Assembly: GCA_020744425.1 (NCBI GenBank)
Contig: JAGMUV010000005.1
Span: 3,534,001 to 3,598,000, forward strand
Source: Dactylonectria macrodidyma
Lineage: Eukaryota; Ascomycota; Sordariomycetes; Hypocreales; Nectriaceae
Length of the DNA: 64,000 nt
Reading direction: 5' to 3'
Part shown: one piece after another, positions 11,542 to 23,566 of the stretch
How the letters are laid out: every line of letters starts with the position of its first letter
Numbering within the stretch: position 1 is the first letter of the stretch
The notes under the pieces: model-generated
The model's database searches: none
Told to the model about the DNA's origin: nothing
Seen by the model: only the letters and a program-made list of their open reading frames with translations
Program-made: the position numbers and the translations under genes

Positions 11542-13684
11542 TACCTTTGCACTCGTCGAGCATTGATGCTATGGCAGCAGCCGTTGCTGCACTCACATGG
11601 CACAAATCACGACGCGTTTCGTCCATTCAGACACCTTCTCGCACACAAACAGACGAACCACAGGCTCACTCACACTTCTCTTACACCACTTGCGCCTCTT
11701 ATACACACCCTCCCCCCCGGCCCATCGTGGCCCCTCCACTTCCCACCTTCAGTCCCACATCCCTTGTTCGTTACTCTCTCTCACACACACGCGCTTCTCG
11801 GGTACTGGGTTCTGGTTCATTTTCAGCCACTCTGATCGTTCCTTTGCCTCGACAACCTCTAGTCCCAAGCTACTAATTCCCGTCGTGATGTGCCCCCCTC
11901 GCCTTCGCCGGTTGTACTGTACATGTATCGGCCAGACCTCGCAAATCCAGCCACTCGGCCGGCCATGACACGTTTCCTGGTTGCTGTTAGTGGCCGTACA
12001 GTGCCCAATCTGTCAATCTCTTCTGATACACGCTTTCCATCCAACACCCTAGTGAAATAATCCAGGCACACTCGCTTCTCCACACTGGCACGATTTCCGC
12101 ACCGGGCCCTTGCCTGAATCTTCTATCGGCCACCTTTTTCAAGCCTGGTCCCGGGTTTTGGTTTTTATCCCGGTGGCCCTGGGCCGCTGTGTTGTTGTGT
12201 CTGCGGCCCTCATCCTGGCCCCCCTTGTGTCTCCTCGGCTCTTACTTGGCCCATTGGCCATCTCTGGACTCTCTGGCCGTCTGGCCTCTGATCTCTTGTC
12301 CCCCAGTCAGTCCTAGGCCTGCCTGGCTGGCGGCACTCGTCAAAACCCAGACAAGACGCAAGCGGAGACGACGTCTCGGCCGCCGCGGCCCTTGATGATG
12401 CATGTGGGCGTGCGTGAGCGTCTGCAAGTGAATGTCTGTACTCCATACACCTTACATAGTACTTCTGCTGATCCTCAGCTTCCCTCCCTCCCCAGTCTTT
12501 TTCTTCCCTCTTCCACTTCCCTCCTTCTTCCCACATATACTCCATACATACCTCATCCTCTTCCTCCACCCCGCCCACCTCATTCGTTCACCGGGTCCTC
12601 AACTTGCCAACAAGCGGTTGGTTGACGCCTCAACCCTTGCCCTTCGTAACTATTATCATTGTCATCCCCGTCTTTTGTATTTTGTCCTCGTCCTTGTCCT
12701 CGTCTCGTCGCCGTCCCGGTTGAGGTCATGGCTTGTGCCTAGGGCTGTTTATTCTTGGACAGAACAAGACAGGACAGGTTTGCGTCTCCATCGACATCGC
12801 AGACGCCCGTTTATACACGCCGGCGGTACCTGCGTTGAAGTGGGTGCCTGTGTCTGTGCCTCTTCCGGGTTGTTTGAGGTGTGAGGTGTGAGGTGTGCCT
12901 GCGTCTAGGCTCTCTGCCACTGACACTGCCACTTCTCCTCTACCCTCTCACTCTCTCACTGCCAATCTTCTGCCACTCCTCTGCCACTTCTGCTTCCCAT
13001 TGCGTCTTTGCTTGTTGTGGCTGGGCTCTTGTCGCTCCCGCTACGGCTCCCACTACCACTGGGTCGTTCTTCTCGCCCACGCCCTCACCTTCGTCCACGC
13101 TCACGCCCACGCTTCCATTGCCCATGTTCGGTGCCATGTGGCAGAGGCATCCATGAAATGAGCTTGGCCTTGCTTGTCAACTGGTTTCATCCGCCCCGCT
13201 CGTTCTGCCGCCACAACAACTCTGGAGTTGGCCGTCACATCCAGCTCGCATTTTGTCGTCTTATACAAAGCTTGCATCCGCATCCGCATCCACCTCGTAT
13301 GGTCACCCTCTTCCTTCTCCCTCTGTCCTTCCTCCCTCCTCCGATGCACGCTGCTCCCCAATTCCTTTTATCCACCCTCAGCATCAACACCATCACCCTG
13401 ACTCATCATCAACTCCGCCTCTCACCTCAACATAACCTACCACCACCACTACCATCCTCATTACCACACTCATCACGACACCTCATTCCATCTCATCTTG
13501 AATTGTGATCCTCCCCCAGCCCGTTCTGTTGAATCTGCGTTGCCCTGTTGGACGGCTCGAAGACTCGACCAAGGGATCCAGAAAGAGACTTCTCATAAAC
13601 CCCATCCACGCACCCTGAATAACATTAAAATTCCTCACTCGCCACACATGTCCCCACTGGTGTAGCCCAAGCTGCCACACAACG

Positions 13685-15276
13685 ATGCTTACCGTCAAGC
13701 AGCCACCAACTTACGGCTACAAGTCCGTCCATGACCTGCCGACTCCGCCATCCACCTCTCGACCTTCTCCCCCCTTGATCTACCAGGAGTCAATCCCCAA
13801 GTCGTTGCCGGTCACATATAGGAGCCATAGCCCGCCAAACCAGCCCATGTCGGCTCCTCACCGTGGCCTGCCTCCCCCGGCGGCCATGACTCTCCCTCCG
13901 CAGCAGCCTCCGAACACCGGTGGTCCTCCTGGTCCTCCGCCCACGCATCATGCACCACCACCTCCACCTCCACCGCCGCCTCCTTCATTGGGTCCTAGTC
14001 ACCAGCAGAGGGAGTCTTGGCCTCAGCTTCCAGCCCCGCCTCAGCAATGGCAGGGAGCAGAGGAACCGATGAAGCATTGGCTTCTCGCCAGGGCCGAGGA
14101 AGACAAGCGGAAGCAGGAGGAGGAGCGCACGAGGCAGGAGAGTCTGCGCTTGGAGCAGCGAAAGGTTGAGATGGACATGTTGCGAACTTCGCTGTCCGGC
14201 GGCATCCCTCCCGCCATGGTCCCCTTGGTCTTCGCCGGCATGGGGAGCGGAGGAGCCCTTTCACAGGCGGCCCTCGAATGGACGCAGCAATTCATACCCC
14301 AATCGCAAACCCCCCGAGCTCAACTAATGCCTCCCCAAGGAGCCGTGTCTCCAGAGCACCAGCGAGACGTGCAGCCTGCGTCTGCGCCTCCCGGTCAGTA
14401 CCACAACCTTCCACCGGCGCCTCCACCTGCACCGCCCGGATATGCATATCCCGGATCACCGACGAGACCAAGAGGCCAGACTGTCGTTGGGACCGTTGGC
14501 CGCCCCGTAGCATTAGGGTCGAACCTCCCGAGCCTCAACACCAACATGCCACAACCGGCCCACGGCGTAGCTCCTCCAATGGCAGCACACCAGCACATGC
14601 AACAGGCCCAGGCGCCTTTGCCAGAGTCTCAAGCAAGCCCGTCGATATACTTCCACCACTGGCAGCCGCCAACGTCGCAAGGCGGCGGCGGCGGCGGCAC
14701 AAACCGACCGGGAAGTCCTTCCGGTTCGTCTAAGACCAAGAGAAAGCGAGATTCTCTATAGGCTAACGTGGCTCTCTGGCCATAGGGGAGACTCCTAGAA
14801 AGCGCAAGGCCACGGGGCAGCACCAGCCACCTCCTTCTCCACCCCGAAACGATTCGCGGCTTCGATCACCGCCGCCCTTTGTCCAAAGCGGCCTGTCGAA
14901 CCCTCCCCAGCGCGGACGGCGCGGCCATACACGCCAGAGAAGCGACTTCTCGCCCTATCGATCCTCAGGCCCAGGGCGCGCTCGCCGAGAGAGCTTCGGG
15001 GGCCCCCTGCGCCACATGTCGCCGATGCGTAGCTCAACCCCGGGGCTAGTGCAGGAACGCGTGGGCAGCGACCGGAGCGAATCTCAGAAACACTCGGTCT
15101 CGTCAATGCTGTCAGAGGAGCCCCGGCCTCCATCACGACATTCGCTTCCTACACACGGCGCCGACGAAGGCGAGAACCGAGCCCGACCGACACCCCCGAC
15201 CGAGTCCAAGGGGCATGCTGGGGTTGAGGGAACGGCTCCATCGCACGACGGCGCAGGGGATGGCGCAGGAGCGTAA
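13685..15276 (+). CDS. Proline-rich protein of unknown function, probably nuclear
   Basis: I do not recognise this family. The model is exon 13685-14723 joined to exon 14786-15276 (phase 1; acceptor GGCCATAG, branch GGCTAAC), 509 residues. A second in-phase donor at 14715 would give 506 residues. The N-terminal third is Pro/Ser-rich, including a run of about ten prolines near residue 97. A charged helical or coiled-coil segment (about residues 125-170, Glu/Arg/Lys/Gln-rich) follows, then a short hydrophobic Gly-rich patch (GGIPPAMVPLVFAGMGSGG), which is the most conserved-looking part. The rest is disordered Pro/Gln/His-rich sequence. Basic clusters next to the splice site (TPRKRKAT after splicing, KTKRKR if unspliced) look like nuclear localisation signals. 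The composition suggests a transcription-associated scaffold, but that is inference. The long pyrimidine-rich upstream region suggests a long 5' leader. Confidence 0.72.
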
Positions 15277-16475
15277 TTTCACAACGCGTTCCGATTATTA
15301 TTACTCAGCCCCGCGCAACGATTTGAGCACTCAGGTTCAATTATTGGCAATTATCTGAGAACCCCCTTGCCTCACTGCGACTGAGGGGCTAAATCATCTT
15401 TAATTGAGGGGAAGAGAGAGATGACATGTCTCGGGTACTCTTTGAAACCATGTGGTTTTCAGTGCAACATTTCAAGCCACGCGGGGGGACGGCGCGCATC
15501 ATGGACGACGCTCCATCGGGTCTATGTGGAACCTCGAGGCTACTTCAACTTCAGCTTTTGCTGATTGACACCAAAATTCGATTCTGAACCCAATCTGTAT
15601 TGTTATTGGCTCTTTGTTTAAACGCTAGAGACGGTGGGCGCATATTTGGGGAGGGTAGGGGGACATGGGATTTCTATTTATTCATTCGGGACGGCCCTCT
15701 ATGGCTTGGCTGGAGGTCTAGAAGCCGACGAGTGAGGTTGAAGGGGTTTTTTACTATTACTTTTATTTTGTTGCGGATATATACATTTGCCTATCAGGGA
15801 GATGGAGCATACTGGGAAAAAGGAACAAGTAAGAGATATGGATACGGATCCGGTATTGGCATTTGAAACGACGAAAAGAGCAGTCGGTGAGACTTGGACA
15901 TGGACATTGATAGAGAGACAGAGAGAGAGGGACGGCTGGAACGGTTCTATGAATAACTAGGACGAGATACCCTGCGGGTAAGACCTGGATTGGCAAAGAA
16001 GCAGAAGAGAGGCGTTTCAGCTTTGGAGACAAATGACAGTTTGTTCAGGTGGCATACCTACAAGATGACTTCCCATGCAACGAGGGAGTGCTGAGAGTCT
16101 CTCAAATACTTGACTGCCAATGTCTCTCAATGCCCCAATCAATGGCTCCTTGACGAAATAACAGGTGGCGCTCATGTTTTTGGCACCCGCGCGCAAGCCA
16201 CACGAGGTTGTGGCCGAATCGAGTCTCGTGCAGAGGTAGGCAAGGTAGGCAATGGATTGGTATCCCCGTCTTGAGGGGTGCAGAAGTGGCTGGGGCTGGC
16301 CGGTGTGATAAGGCGAGCGTCAATCAGTCAGTCTCTGAATGTTGTGCATATGTATGATATGCCCTTGACTTTGGGGATGGTGGCATCTGAGGTGGATTTA
16401 GTTCTTACTTACATAGACTTGGTCTGGGATGTTAGCAGCCCACACACAAGTCTACATGTTTGTACAGTACTTACG

Positions 16476-16478
16476 GTA

Positions 16479-16521
<43 letters not shown>

Positions 16522-16527
16522 GCGCAC
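16476..16527 (+). repeat. (AC)17 microsatellite inside a 52 bp alternating purine-pyrimidine tract
   Basis: AC is repeated 17 times from 16482 to 16515 and is followed directly by the self-complementary GTGCGCGCGCAC. Together with a few upstream bases the strict purine-pyrimidine alternation covers 16476-16527. Confidence 0.95.
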
Positions 16528-16935
16528 TTCTTTCAACCAAAACGCACGAGCATGGTAGTGGTGCATCTACAAAAGGACCATGAGTAAGAAACCACGCGTG
16601 AGGCTTGGTGGCGGCACTGTGACAAGACAAAGCCCCGAAGCTATTGATTGATGGGTAAGGGGTTCCAAATACGAATAAGGACTAGGATGGGCGTGGGAGA
16701 GAAGTAGGAATGAAGTTAGATGTAGATATGGGATTGGAACCACATGCTAGATGACGAAGCAAAGACGAAGCAACGTTCTTGGCCATGGCTCTCTATATCT
16801 CCATGGAGTAAGTATGTACTGTGCTCAGCCCTAGTTTGTGTCGATAATCCTGGTCACATTAATAATAAGCTCCCCGAGGCAGTACGTACAGGACATGTCA
16901 ACCTGGATATACGATGTCCGCAATGGTGTGAGTGT

Positions 16936-16970
16936 GGCATATGGCATATGGCATGTGGCATGTGGCATGT
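16936..16970 (+). repeat. 7 bp tandem repeat, 5 units
   Basis: Five head-to-tail copies of GGCATRT (two GGCATAT, then three GGCATGT) in a gene-free region. Confidence 0.9.
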
Positions 16971-18930
16971 GGGTGACGCTGACGGAGCGGGTTTTGATAG
17001 GTGATTAAGGTACCTATCCAGTAATTGCAGTAATCTGTGATATGCCGGGAGATGCCTGGGGGATGACGGGCTTTGGGGCATCACGTATGTACGAATATGT
17101 ACGAGCATGTTTGGGTGTGTTGTATTGGGTATAGTATGCGTGTGTGTGTGGATGAACCGACTGCCTGCCCTGGGCCAGGAATATGATTGGTGTAAAGAAC
17201 GAGTTATCATAAGATGGTAGTGGTGCAATTCGAGTTTGTTCAACTTTGTACTCTTTTTCTTAGCCTGAATATAATCCCATTAAGATGACTGACGGGGACT
17301 GAATGAATGAATAAATGATACTGTCAGAACCACGTCATGGGCAGTTTCATCGACGACCGGAACCCATCCATGCCGAACCCTGAAGGCCCATTCATTTGCA
17401 CCAACATCGACAAGTGCGCAGCCCCAATTCCTAGCGAGAAGCAATAATACCACGCATTATAAGGGTGTGGTTGAGCCACACGCAATCTAGAATTACATGG
17501 CCATCCCGTCCCGCCTGCTTCTCTCAACCTTTCCCAACTTTTTCCCAGCTTTCCCAATCGGGATCCTCGCTCCGAAGTCGAGGGGGGGCGTGTCGCCCGG
17601 CCACTTGGCCCCAAAAGAGTGAAGAGTCCAAGCCGCCATCACTCAAACTCACTTATCACAGTCCATCGCCAAGCCGTTGCATCGCATACGCGACCACGCA
17701 GCCGCATACGCATTGTCTGTACGTACGCACAAGCGCAGGCAGACTACGTAATAACAAAGCAGCCAGCGCTAGACTACCGAAGCAAGAGGGGAGCTTGGCT
17801 GGACGCCTTGGTTGAACACCTTGGCTGGCTGGATGGATGGACGGGCGCCTTGAATGAGGCCTTTGCAACTCCTCTCTTTGCTACCTGTCTGCGTAGTACA
17901 CATGTACTAACTAACCCCCTCTTGGAATTCTTTCCTTCTCGCCTCTTCTCTCATTCTCTGTTCTCTTTTCACCCACTCACACACCCCAACCCAGGCCAAC
18001 CCGGACATGCGCACGCGCAGAAAAGGCGCCACAATCTGCATCACGCACACGCGCACGCACACACGCATTCCGGGTTCGTGGACTTGGCAGGTTGTCTCAA
18101 ATAGGCAAACGCGAACGACGGAAAACAAAACTGAGACTAGACCAAGGACGAGAAAAAGAAAGAAAGAATCCTAAGGAAACTCCCGAACATAGAAGGAAAA
18201 AGAAATAACAGAAACCGCGCGGAAGCATGCTTCTGCATGCACCCGAACCCAGCCAGTCGCTGCTTCCCTCGTCACGCCATGGCTCTCCGAGACGCGCCGG
18301 GCCCCGGTCGGCAAAAGCGGACCTCCGGAGCACGGGGGTCGAACCTTGGGGAAAGGAAGGAGAAGGGGGGGTGGGCATTTTGCGGCTCCGGCCATGCACC
18401 GAAAGTGGCAATCGCACAACAACGAACCAACGCCACACTTAGGCCCTACCTACCCTCCCCTCCCCTCCCTTCTCTCCCTTCTCACCCCCTTCTCCCTCCC
18501 TCCCTTCCTCCCTTACCCCGGGATTCCTTATCTGCCGTTGACACCTCGGTCTAGAGATCCCTGAGCTCTTCCTTCCCCTCTCCGAATGTGGCGGCATTTC
18601 AGCAACTGCCGAACATATGAGGCTATTTCCTCCTCGGCAGCTCCGGCTCTCAATGGAGTCGTGTTGAAGGAGCCATCTCAATGAAGCCATTTTGATGGAG
18701 TCATTTCCATTCTTGTGTTGCATCTCAAGCCATCATGCAAACGATGCTACTACAAACTGGTTTGTTGACTTCTCAACATTTCGTCAAATCAAGGTCACGC
18801 CCAGGCAACTTCACAGAACTATACGTTGAGCCACTATTGACAGGGCTTGTTGATTTGAGTTGTTTTCACTCCTCAGCAAGGAGATTGTATTAATTAGGTG
18901 TGTGCAGGCGTAGGTAGTTGATAGGTACGT

Positions 18931-18938
18931 AGGTACCT
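18931..18938. repeat. AGGTACCT palindrome cluster
   Basis: The perfect octamer AGGTACCT sits in a short block with several partial copies (TAGGTACGTAGG, AAGGTAC) between 18910 and 18950. It belongs to the AGGTA/TACCT motif family of this window. Confidence 0.7.
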
Positions 18939-19586
18939 GAAGGTACTGGCTGTGCGATGTGCACTATGTACTGCTGTGTATGTACTCCAGGCCAATCTGG
19001 GCCTGCTCTCCCAACTCCCACACCAGTACAAGTAAGCCATTGACTTGGTGTTTCTGGCCCTGTCATCAGAATCAAGTGTAAAGGATCAACAATCCCCAAT
19101 TACATCTCAGTGTGTGCATCGACCCGTGACGTTGTGCATTTGTGCACTAGCCCGTCACATCATCTCGTCCCAACTCGCAAAACCCAAAACAATAACGATA
19201 CTGGGGGTAACAAATAAAATCATCATGCCAGGAGGGGGGTATATAGAATTAGGTTCCATGGCCCCAAACGATAACCGCCCAACAACACAAAAAATTCAAC
19301 TCCTTCACTCTCACACCCAGAGCGTGGCCTTCAAACTGGCTCAGCCCAGCTGACAAAGAAGAGAGCGCCTGTCGAGGCAAGTGGTTTCTCAGAGGCCGTA
19401 GCTTGAGAGGGATCGAGCAGGTATCGAGCGGATCGCAAAAATAACAACAAAGCACCTCGTAAGGGTATGTTTCTCGTGAAGCCGCTTCGTAGATCATGCA
19501 CAAAGGGAATTGGAATCAGTTGACAAAAGATAGTAAGAAAAAAAAAGTCGTGCCCGTCAGGGTGTAGTAGATGGCAGGAAGGCTTG

Positions 19587-22500
19587 CTAGCCCTTCTTCT
19601 TGCCGTGGTGTGTCTTCCACTCTGCCTTCATCACCTTCAATAGGAGATCTTCATCTTTGATTGAGATTGAGGAGGTCAACGCTTTCATGGCGTTTTCAAA
19701 GTCCGAGTCCATCAGCACCTCACGTAGTGCCTGAGCGAGAGCCGCACTCGTTGCGTGCAGGACATCGTACTCGCCCGGTCTTGACGTGGTAGTGGCCTCG
19801 GGCTTCGTAGGCTCTGATGCGGAGCCGTCAGTGGTGGAGGAGGAGGAGGAGGAGGAGTTTCCTATTAGCAGGAACACATCCCACACTCGTAACTGAGCTG
19901 CGAAGGGGATCGACAGGTTAAATAGCGTCAGGTACCATCTGGTACCGTACGCAGTGATGTCGATGCACAGCTCGTCCTGTGAGCATGTTAGCATATCTGG
20001 CTCTTGAGGATCGGATATCCTGTCACCACATACCAGCTTCTTGGCGACATCCTTGTTGAGCCAATTGTCATTGAAGTCTTTCATGGCAGCCATCAGCTCC
20101 TCGAAACCCGGCCGGTAGAGTCGAGCGAGCCCACGTAGTTGCCACAAGCGCACAACCATGACAAAACATTTCTCCTCATCAAAGTAGCACAGGAGCGTCG
20201 CTACCAGAGACGCCATTCCCTGGACGTAACCAGTCTCTGGAAAATAGATGGAGATGGCGTGAAGGACGCGAAACATGAGTCGCTGTCCTCCTCGGTACCG
20301 TCGTCGGAACATAATGTGCCGGTTGATCGTCCGGGGAACGTCCAAGTCGATCTGCACATCGTCTGGCGAGCTCCGCAGCTGAAGCTTGTGAAAGTCGGCA
20401 ATGATCCGCTCCTCTGTTGCAGAGTCCTTGTCTTCCTTGGCACTCGTTGCAAGAAAAGACCACCAAGCAGCTCCCCGCCATCGGTCGGGAATGCCTTTCC
20501 ATGTTCTCTCAATGAGCTTCGGGTTCTGAACATCGAACTCGAATCCCATGCCTTGACCCTTGCCGTCCTTGTTTACGACCTTGGCCATCCTCCTCCACTT
20601 TTCAGACCTCTCCAATTCTTTTCGTTTCATAACGTCGTTAAGCCTTTCGGCCTTGACCTCATCAACAATATCTTGCAGGCTCGGAGATGTGTTGAGCATT
20701 TCTCCTGCCTCGTCCATCCATCGCCGATCACGGTTGTGCGGCAATAGGTTACTGGCCTGGCGAATGACTGATCTGGACGACCTCAGCGACGGTGATACCG
20801 ATAGCTCGGACGCCTGTGTATTGAGCGACCGGGCGGACATCTTCCTTGTTGGGGTGCGCCGCACAGAGAGACTGGTAGGGTCTCGCCTCTGAAGGACGCT
20901 GCGCTTCTTTCTAGGCGTGCCCGGTAGCGACCTGACTTCTGAGTTGGGAGCAGGAGGCGGAGGAAGCGTTATGAAGCCATATCGATCGATGCGAGCGCCC
21001 TCCAAGTCATTCCAATCTTCCAGGCCATTAGTGTATTCAAGCTGCGACTTGGGCAGATCGTAGTGAAGGGACGAAGAACTTCCAGATACGGGAATAACCT
21101 GAGCGGCTAGACTTTCGGGAGCGCTACGAAGGGATGAGAGTTAGCATGAACACATTCCGGGGATGCAATACGGGACAGTAAGGAAACCATACGGGTCATT
21201 GTCGCAGTCCTCAGACGGCACCTCAGGAGTGGGTTCGAGGCGCTCGCAGTACGAGCGTCTTGAGCCGGGCTCGCCAAAGGGGCCGTCGCCAACATCATAG
21301 AGCGATCTCACCTTTTGAGATTCCTTCTCCACGTCGGCGGCCAAGACGCGAATATCGGGGGGCGGCATCAAGCCGCCCTGAGGCGCAGAGGCCTCGGCAT
21401 ATTTCTCATCGGTGTCGGTGTCGACCGTGTCGACGCTTGGGCGGGCCAGAGGTGGCGACGCAGGGGTAGCAGGCGTGGTAGGAGTGGGTGTGAGAGAGGG
21501 CGCGGCGGGAGTGGGAGTGCTGCATCCTTGACTGTTGTTGTTTTGGTTGATGTTGTTGTCGGTAGAGGAAGAATCGTGCGTCGTCGTCTCTGCATCGGTG
21601 GCGTCGATTGCCGGAGCGTCGTTGGCACCAAACATTATGCTGCCGCGGTTGGAAAAGGAGACGGAAGTCAGGAAATAATCATGATCGAGCAGGTTGTCGC
21701 TGGGGATGGAGATGTCGAGGGGAATAAAAGGTTGGAGGTCGCTCGAGTGGGACGTGGTGGAGGTGGAAGATGAATCTCGCCTGTGCCAGAAGCGGGATGG
21801 GGACTTGGGGGACGACGATAGCGCGTGTTTCTGCTTCTGTTTGGTGAGCTTGGACCGAGTCGTGGCGGCAGCGGGCGCGGTAGTGGGAGCCTTAGGAGCC
21901 TCTTCACTAGAGCGAACCGCGCTAGCGGTCGGCAAGGCGCCGGGGGCAGCGGTGGTAGCGGTTGAGGAGCCTAAACCGTCTGAGCAGTCCGCCTGAGTGC
22001 CCTGTGATTGGGGCTCTGAGCCCCGCCACAGGGGCTGCATGGGCGTTAGGACCTGCGTCAAGCTTGGTGTCCTGAAGCGCGACGCTGACCGCAAGCTGAT
22101 ACCCTTCATCTTGCGGGGGGACGACGAAAACGACGATCTCGGCGACGTGGCCGCCGATTGACAACTTGATTGATCTGCGTTTTTGGCCTTGGACTCGGAT
22201 ACGGGAATGAGGAGAGGAGACGAAGTAGTCGTAGCAGCAGCAGCAGTAGCAGCCGCCGAGTGAGACGCTGTCGGCGGCGGCGGCGTGGAACTGCGAGCGC
22301 TGGCCACAATGGATGAGACACTCGACATGGAGCACATAGACGTCAGTGCTGCCGAGTTGCTATTCTCGTCCCTGATAAACGGGTCCCCCAGCGGGTGGTC
22401 TAGCCGTTGAGCCTTGGACAATACGGGCGACACAAGCGACGGCAGCATGACCAGGGTGGCCGAGCTCACGTTCTTGCAGGGCTTGCTGCACTCCGGCTGG

Positions 22501-22940
22501 TAGCACTCGTCCTCGTCCTCGTCGTCCTCCTCGTGGATAGTCGACGTCGATGTCGAATTGGTTCGTGCAACGCCTGAGTCGCGCTTCCACTCCTCGGAAA
22601 TTGTGGGAGAGACTCGTGGTGACGGCGAGGGAGACAGCGACAGCGCGGGTGATGGTGGTGCAGAGGTACGCAGAGCTGGGTGCTCCTCGGTGGGCGGCGG
22701 CACTGGGGACAGAGGCGGCGCCACCACAATGGGGTGGTGTGAGTTGTAGGACGAAGTCGACGACGTTGAGGGTCGACGTGATGATCGGATCGAGCTTCGC
22801 GAGACAAATGGGATGGGAGGTTCAGCCTGCACCGTCTTCTCGTATCGCAGTGCCACTAGGCCTGCGTCGCTGCCAAAGGTGGCTCTGCGCACCGTTGTCT
22901 GGCTCCCTCGTCGCGAACTGGAAAGCTTGGTGGGCAACAT
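19587..22940 (-). CDS. TBC-domain Rab GTPase-activating protein
   Basis: Three exons on the minus strand: 22940-21193, 21123-20034 and 19976-19587. The introns are 69 bp (phase 2) and 57 bp (GTATGT...GCTAAC...CACAG, phase 0). The 57 bp intron is a multiple of three and lacks an in-frame stop, so unspliced RNA would still be translated. The product is 1075 residues. Residues 1-about 780 are Ser/Thr/Pro-rich and probably disordered. The TBC domain spans about 794-1010 and starts at IPDRWRGAAWW. The arginine finger (IDLDVPR, Arg847) and glutamine finger (YVQGM, Gln884) are both present, so dual-finger GAP catalysis toward a Rab GTPase is expected. WDVFLLIG near the domain end is followed by a poly-Ser insert encoded by a GGA repeat (19838-19858). 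Role by family: switching off a Rab in vesicle traffic; the target Rab is not predictable. The start is the first ATG of the long frame. Confidence 0.9.
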
Positions 22941-23530
22941 GATGTCCCTTTAGCTGTGTGTGGATTTGTGTAATTGGGGCCAGTAAACCAACAGTGGACC
23001 AAAACCGGTCGAATGTGGACTGAATGGTCAGTTGTGCTTGTTCGTCGTGGTGGATAAGGTGACGTCGAAGCCCGTGTAAGTGAGTCGGTGAGACCCTGGC
23101 AGGTGTTGCAAAGGCGAGGCTGAACGAGAGGACTGCAACGTTGCCTCAAACAAAGACAAGCCAACAAGAATAGACGACAAGCAAAGAAGGGGGGGGGATC
23201 GGATGAATGAAATGGAGGAAGCGAGCCCAGGGGTGTTAAAGTAAATCCGAGTTACTCGTGAGTAGTCTCTAGTCCACAAGTCTTAGAAAAGAGTCGAGGC
23301 AAGTGCTCCTCTCTATATCGGAAGGAGTTGCAAGGCGTCTGGATGTGGGGCTAGGTGGTGTTTGACGTGGATGAGCCCCAAGCTGAGAACGTGACTCTTG
23401 GACAAGCGGCGTATCGCCAAGTTTCTCGGTAGATGGAGAGACAAAGACAGAGGCGGGTGATGAGGCAAGACAATCTTGTGGTGTTCGGCCGGGAAGCAGA
23501 TTGGCGGGTGAGGCTGATGTTCAAGAAGCG

Positions 23531-23566
23531 AATCTGAAGGTGAATCTGAAAGTGAACCTGAATCAA
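23531..23566 (+). repeat. 12 bp tandem repeat, 3 units
   Basis: Three head-to-tail units, GAATCTGAAGGT, GAATCTGAAAGT and GAACCTGAATCA, in the probable 5' leader or promoter of the TBC gene, about 600 bp before its start codon. Confidence 0.85.

Larger units (their letters stand above)
1662..13684. other. 12 kb stretch without a supported gene
   Basis: No ORF here shows a recognisable domain, plausible splice structure or coding-like composition; the longest (about 200-245 codons near 4.2-4.9, 5.4-6.0, 9.6-10.2 and 10.3-10.9 kb) have mixed low-complexity translations and look like chance. The first few hundred bases should hold the 3' UTR of the upstream kinase. From about 10.3 kb onward the + strand is strongly pyrimidine-rich with many CT and CA runs, as is common in fungal promoters and long 5' leaders, so part of it may belong to the gene starting at 13685. 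The stretch holds a 20-G run, a CT tract, and several palindromes listed separately. No tRNA, rRNA or transposon ends were seen. Confidence 0.6.
15277..19586. other. Gene-free stretch between Pro-rich gene and TBC gene
   Basis: This stretch lies between the stop of the + strand Pro-rich gene and the stop of the - strand TBC gene, so it should contain both 3' UTRs, yet at 4.3 kb it is long for a convergent pair. No ORF with recognisable coding character was found. It contains a 34 bp AC microsatellite, a 7 bp tandem repeat, and C/CT-rich tracts near 17.9-18.5 kb that resemble a promoter or leader on the + strand with no visible coding sequence behind it. Confidence 0.55.

Noticed and set aside
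22550..22942. Long + strand ORFs opposite the TBC gene N-terminal exon
   Set aside because: Antisense shadows of the Ser-rich minus-strand coding sequence.
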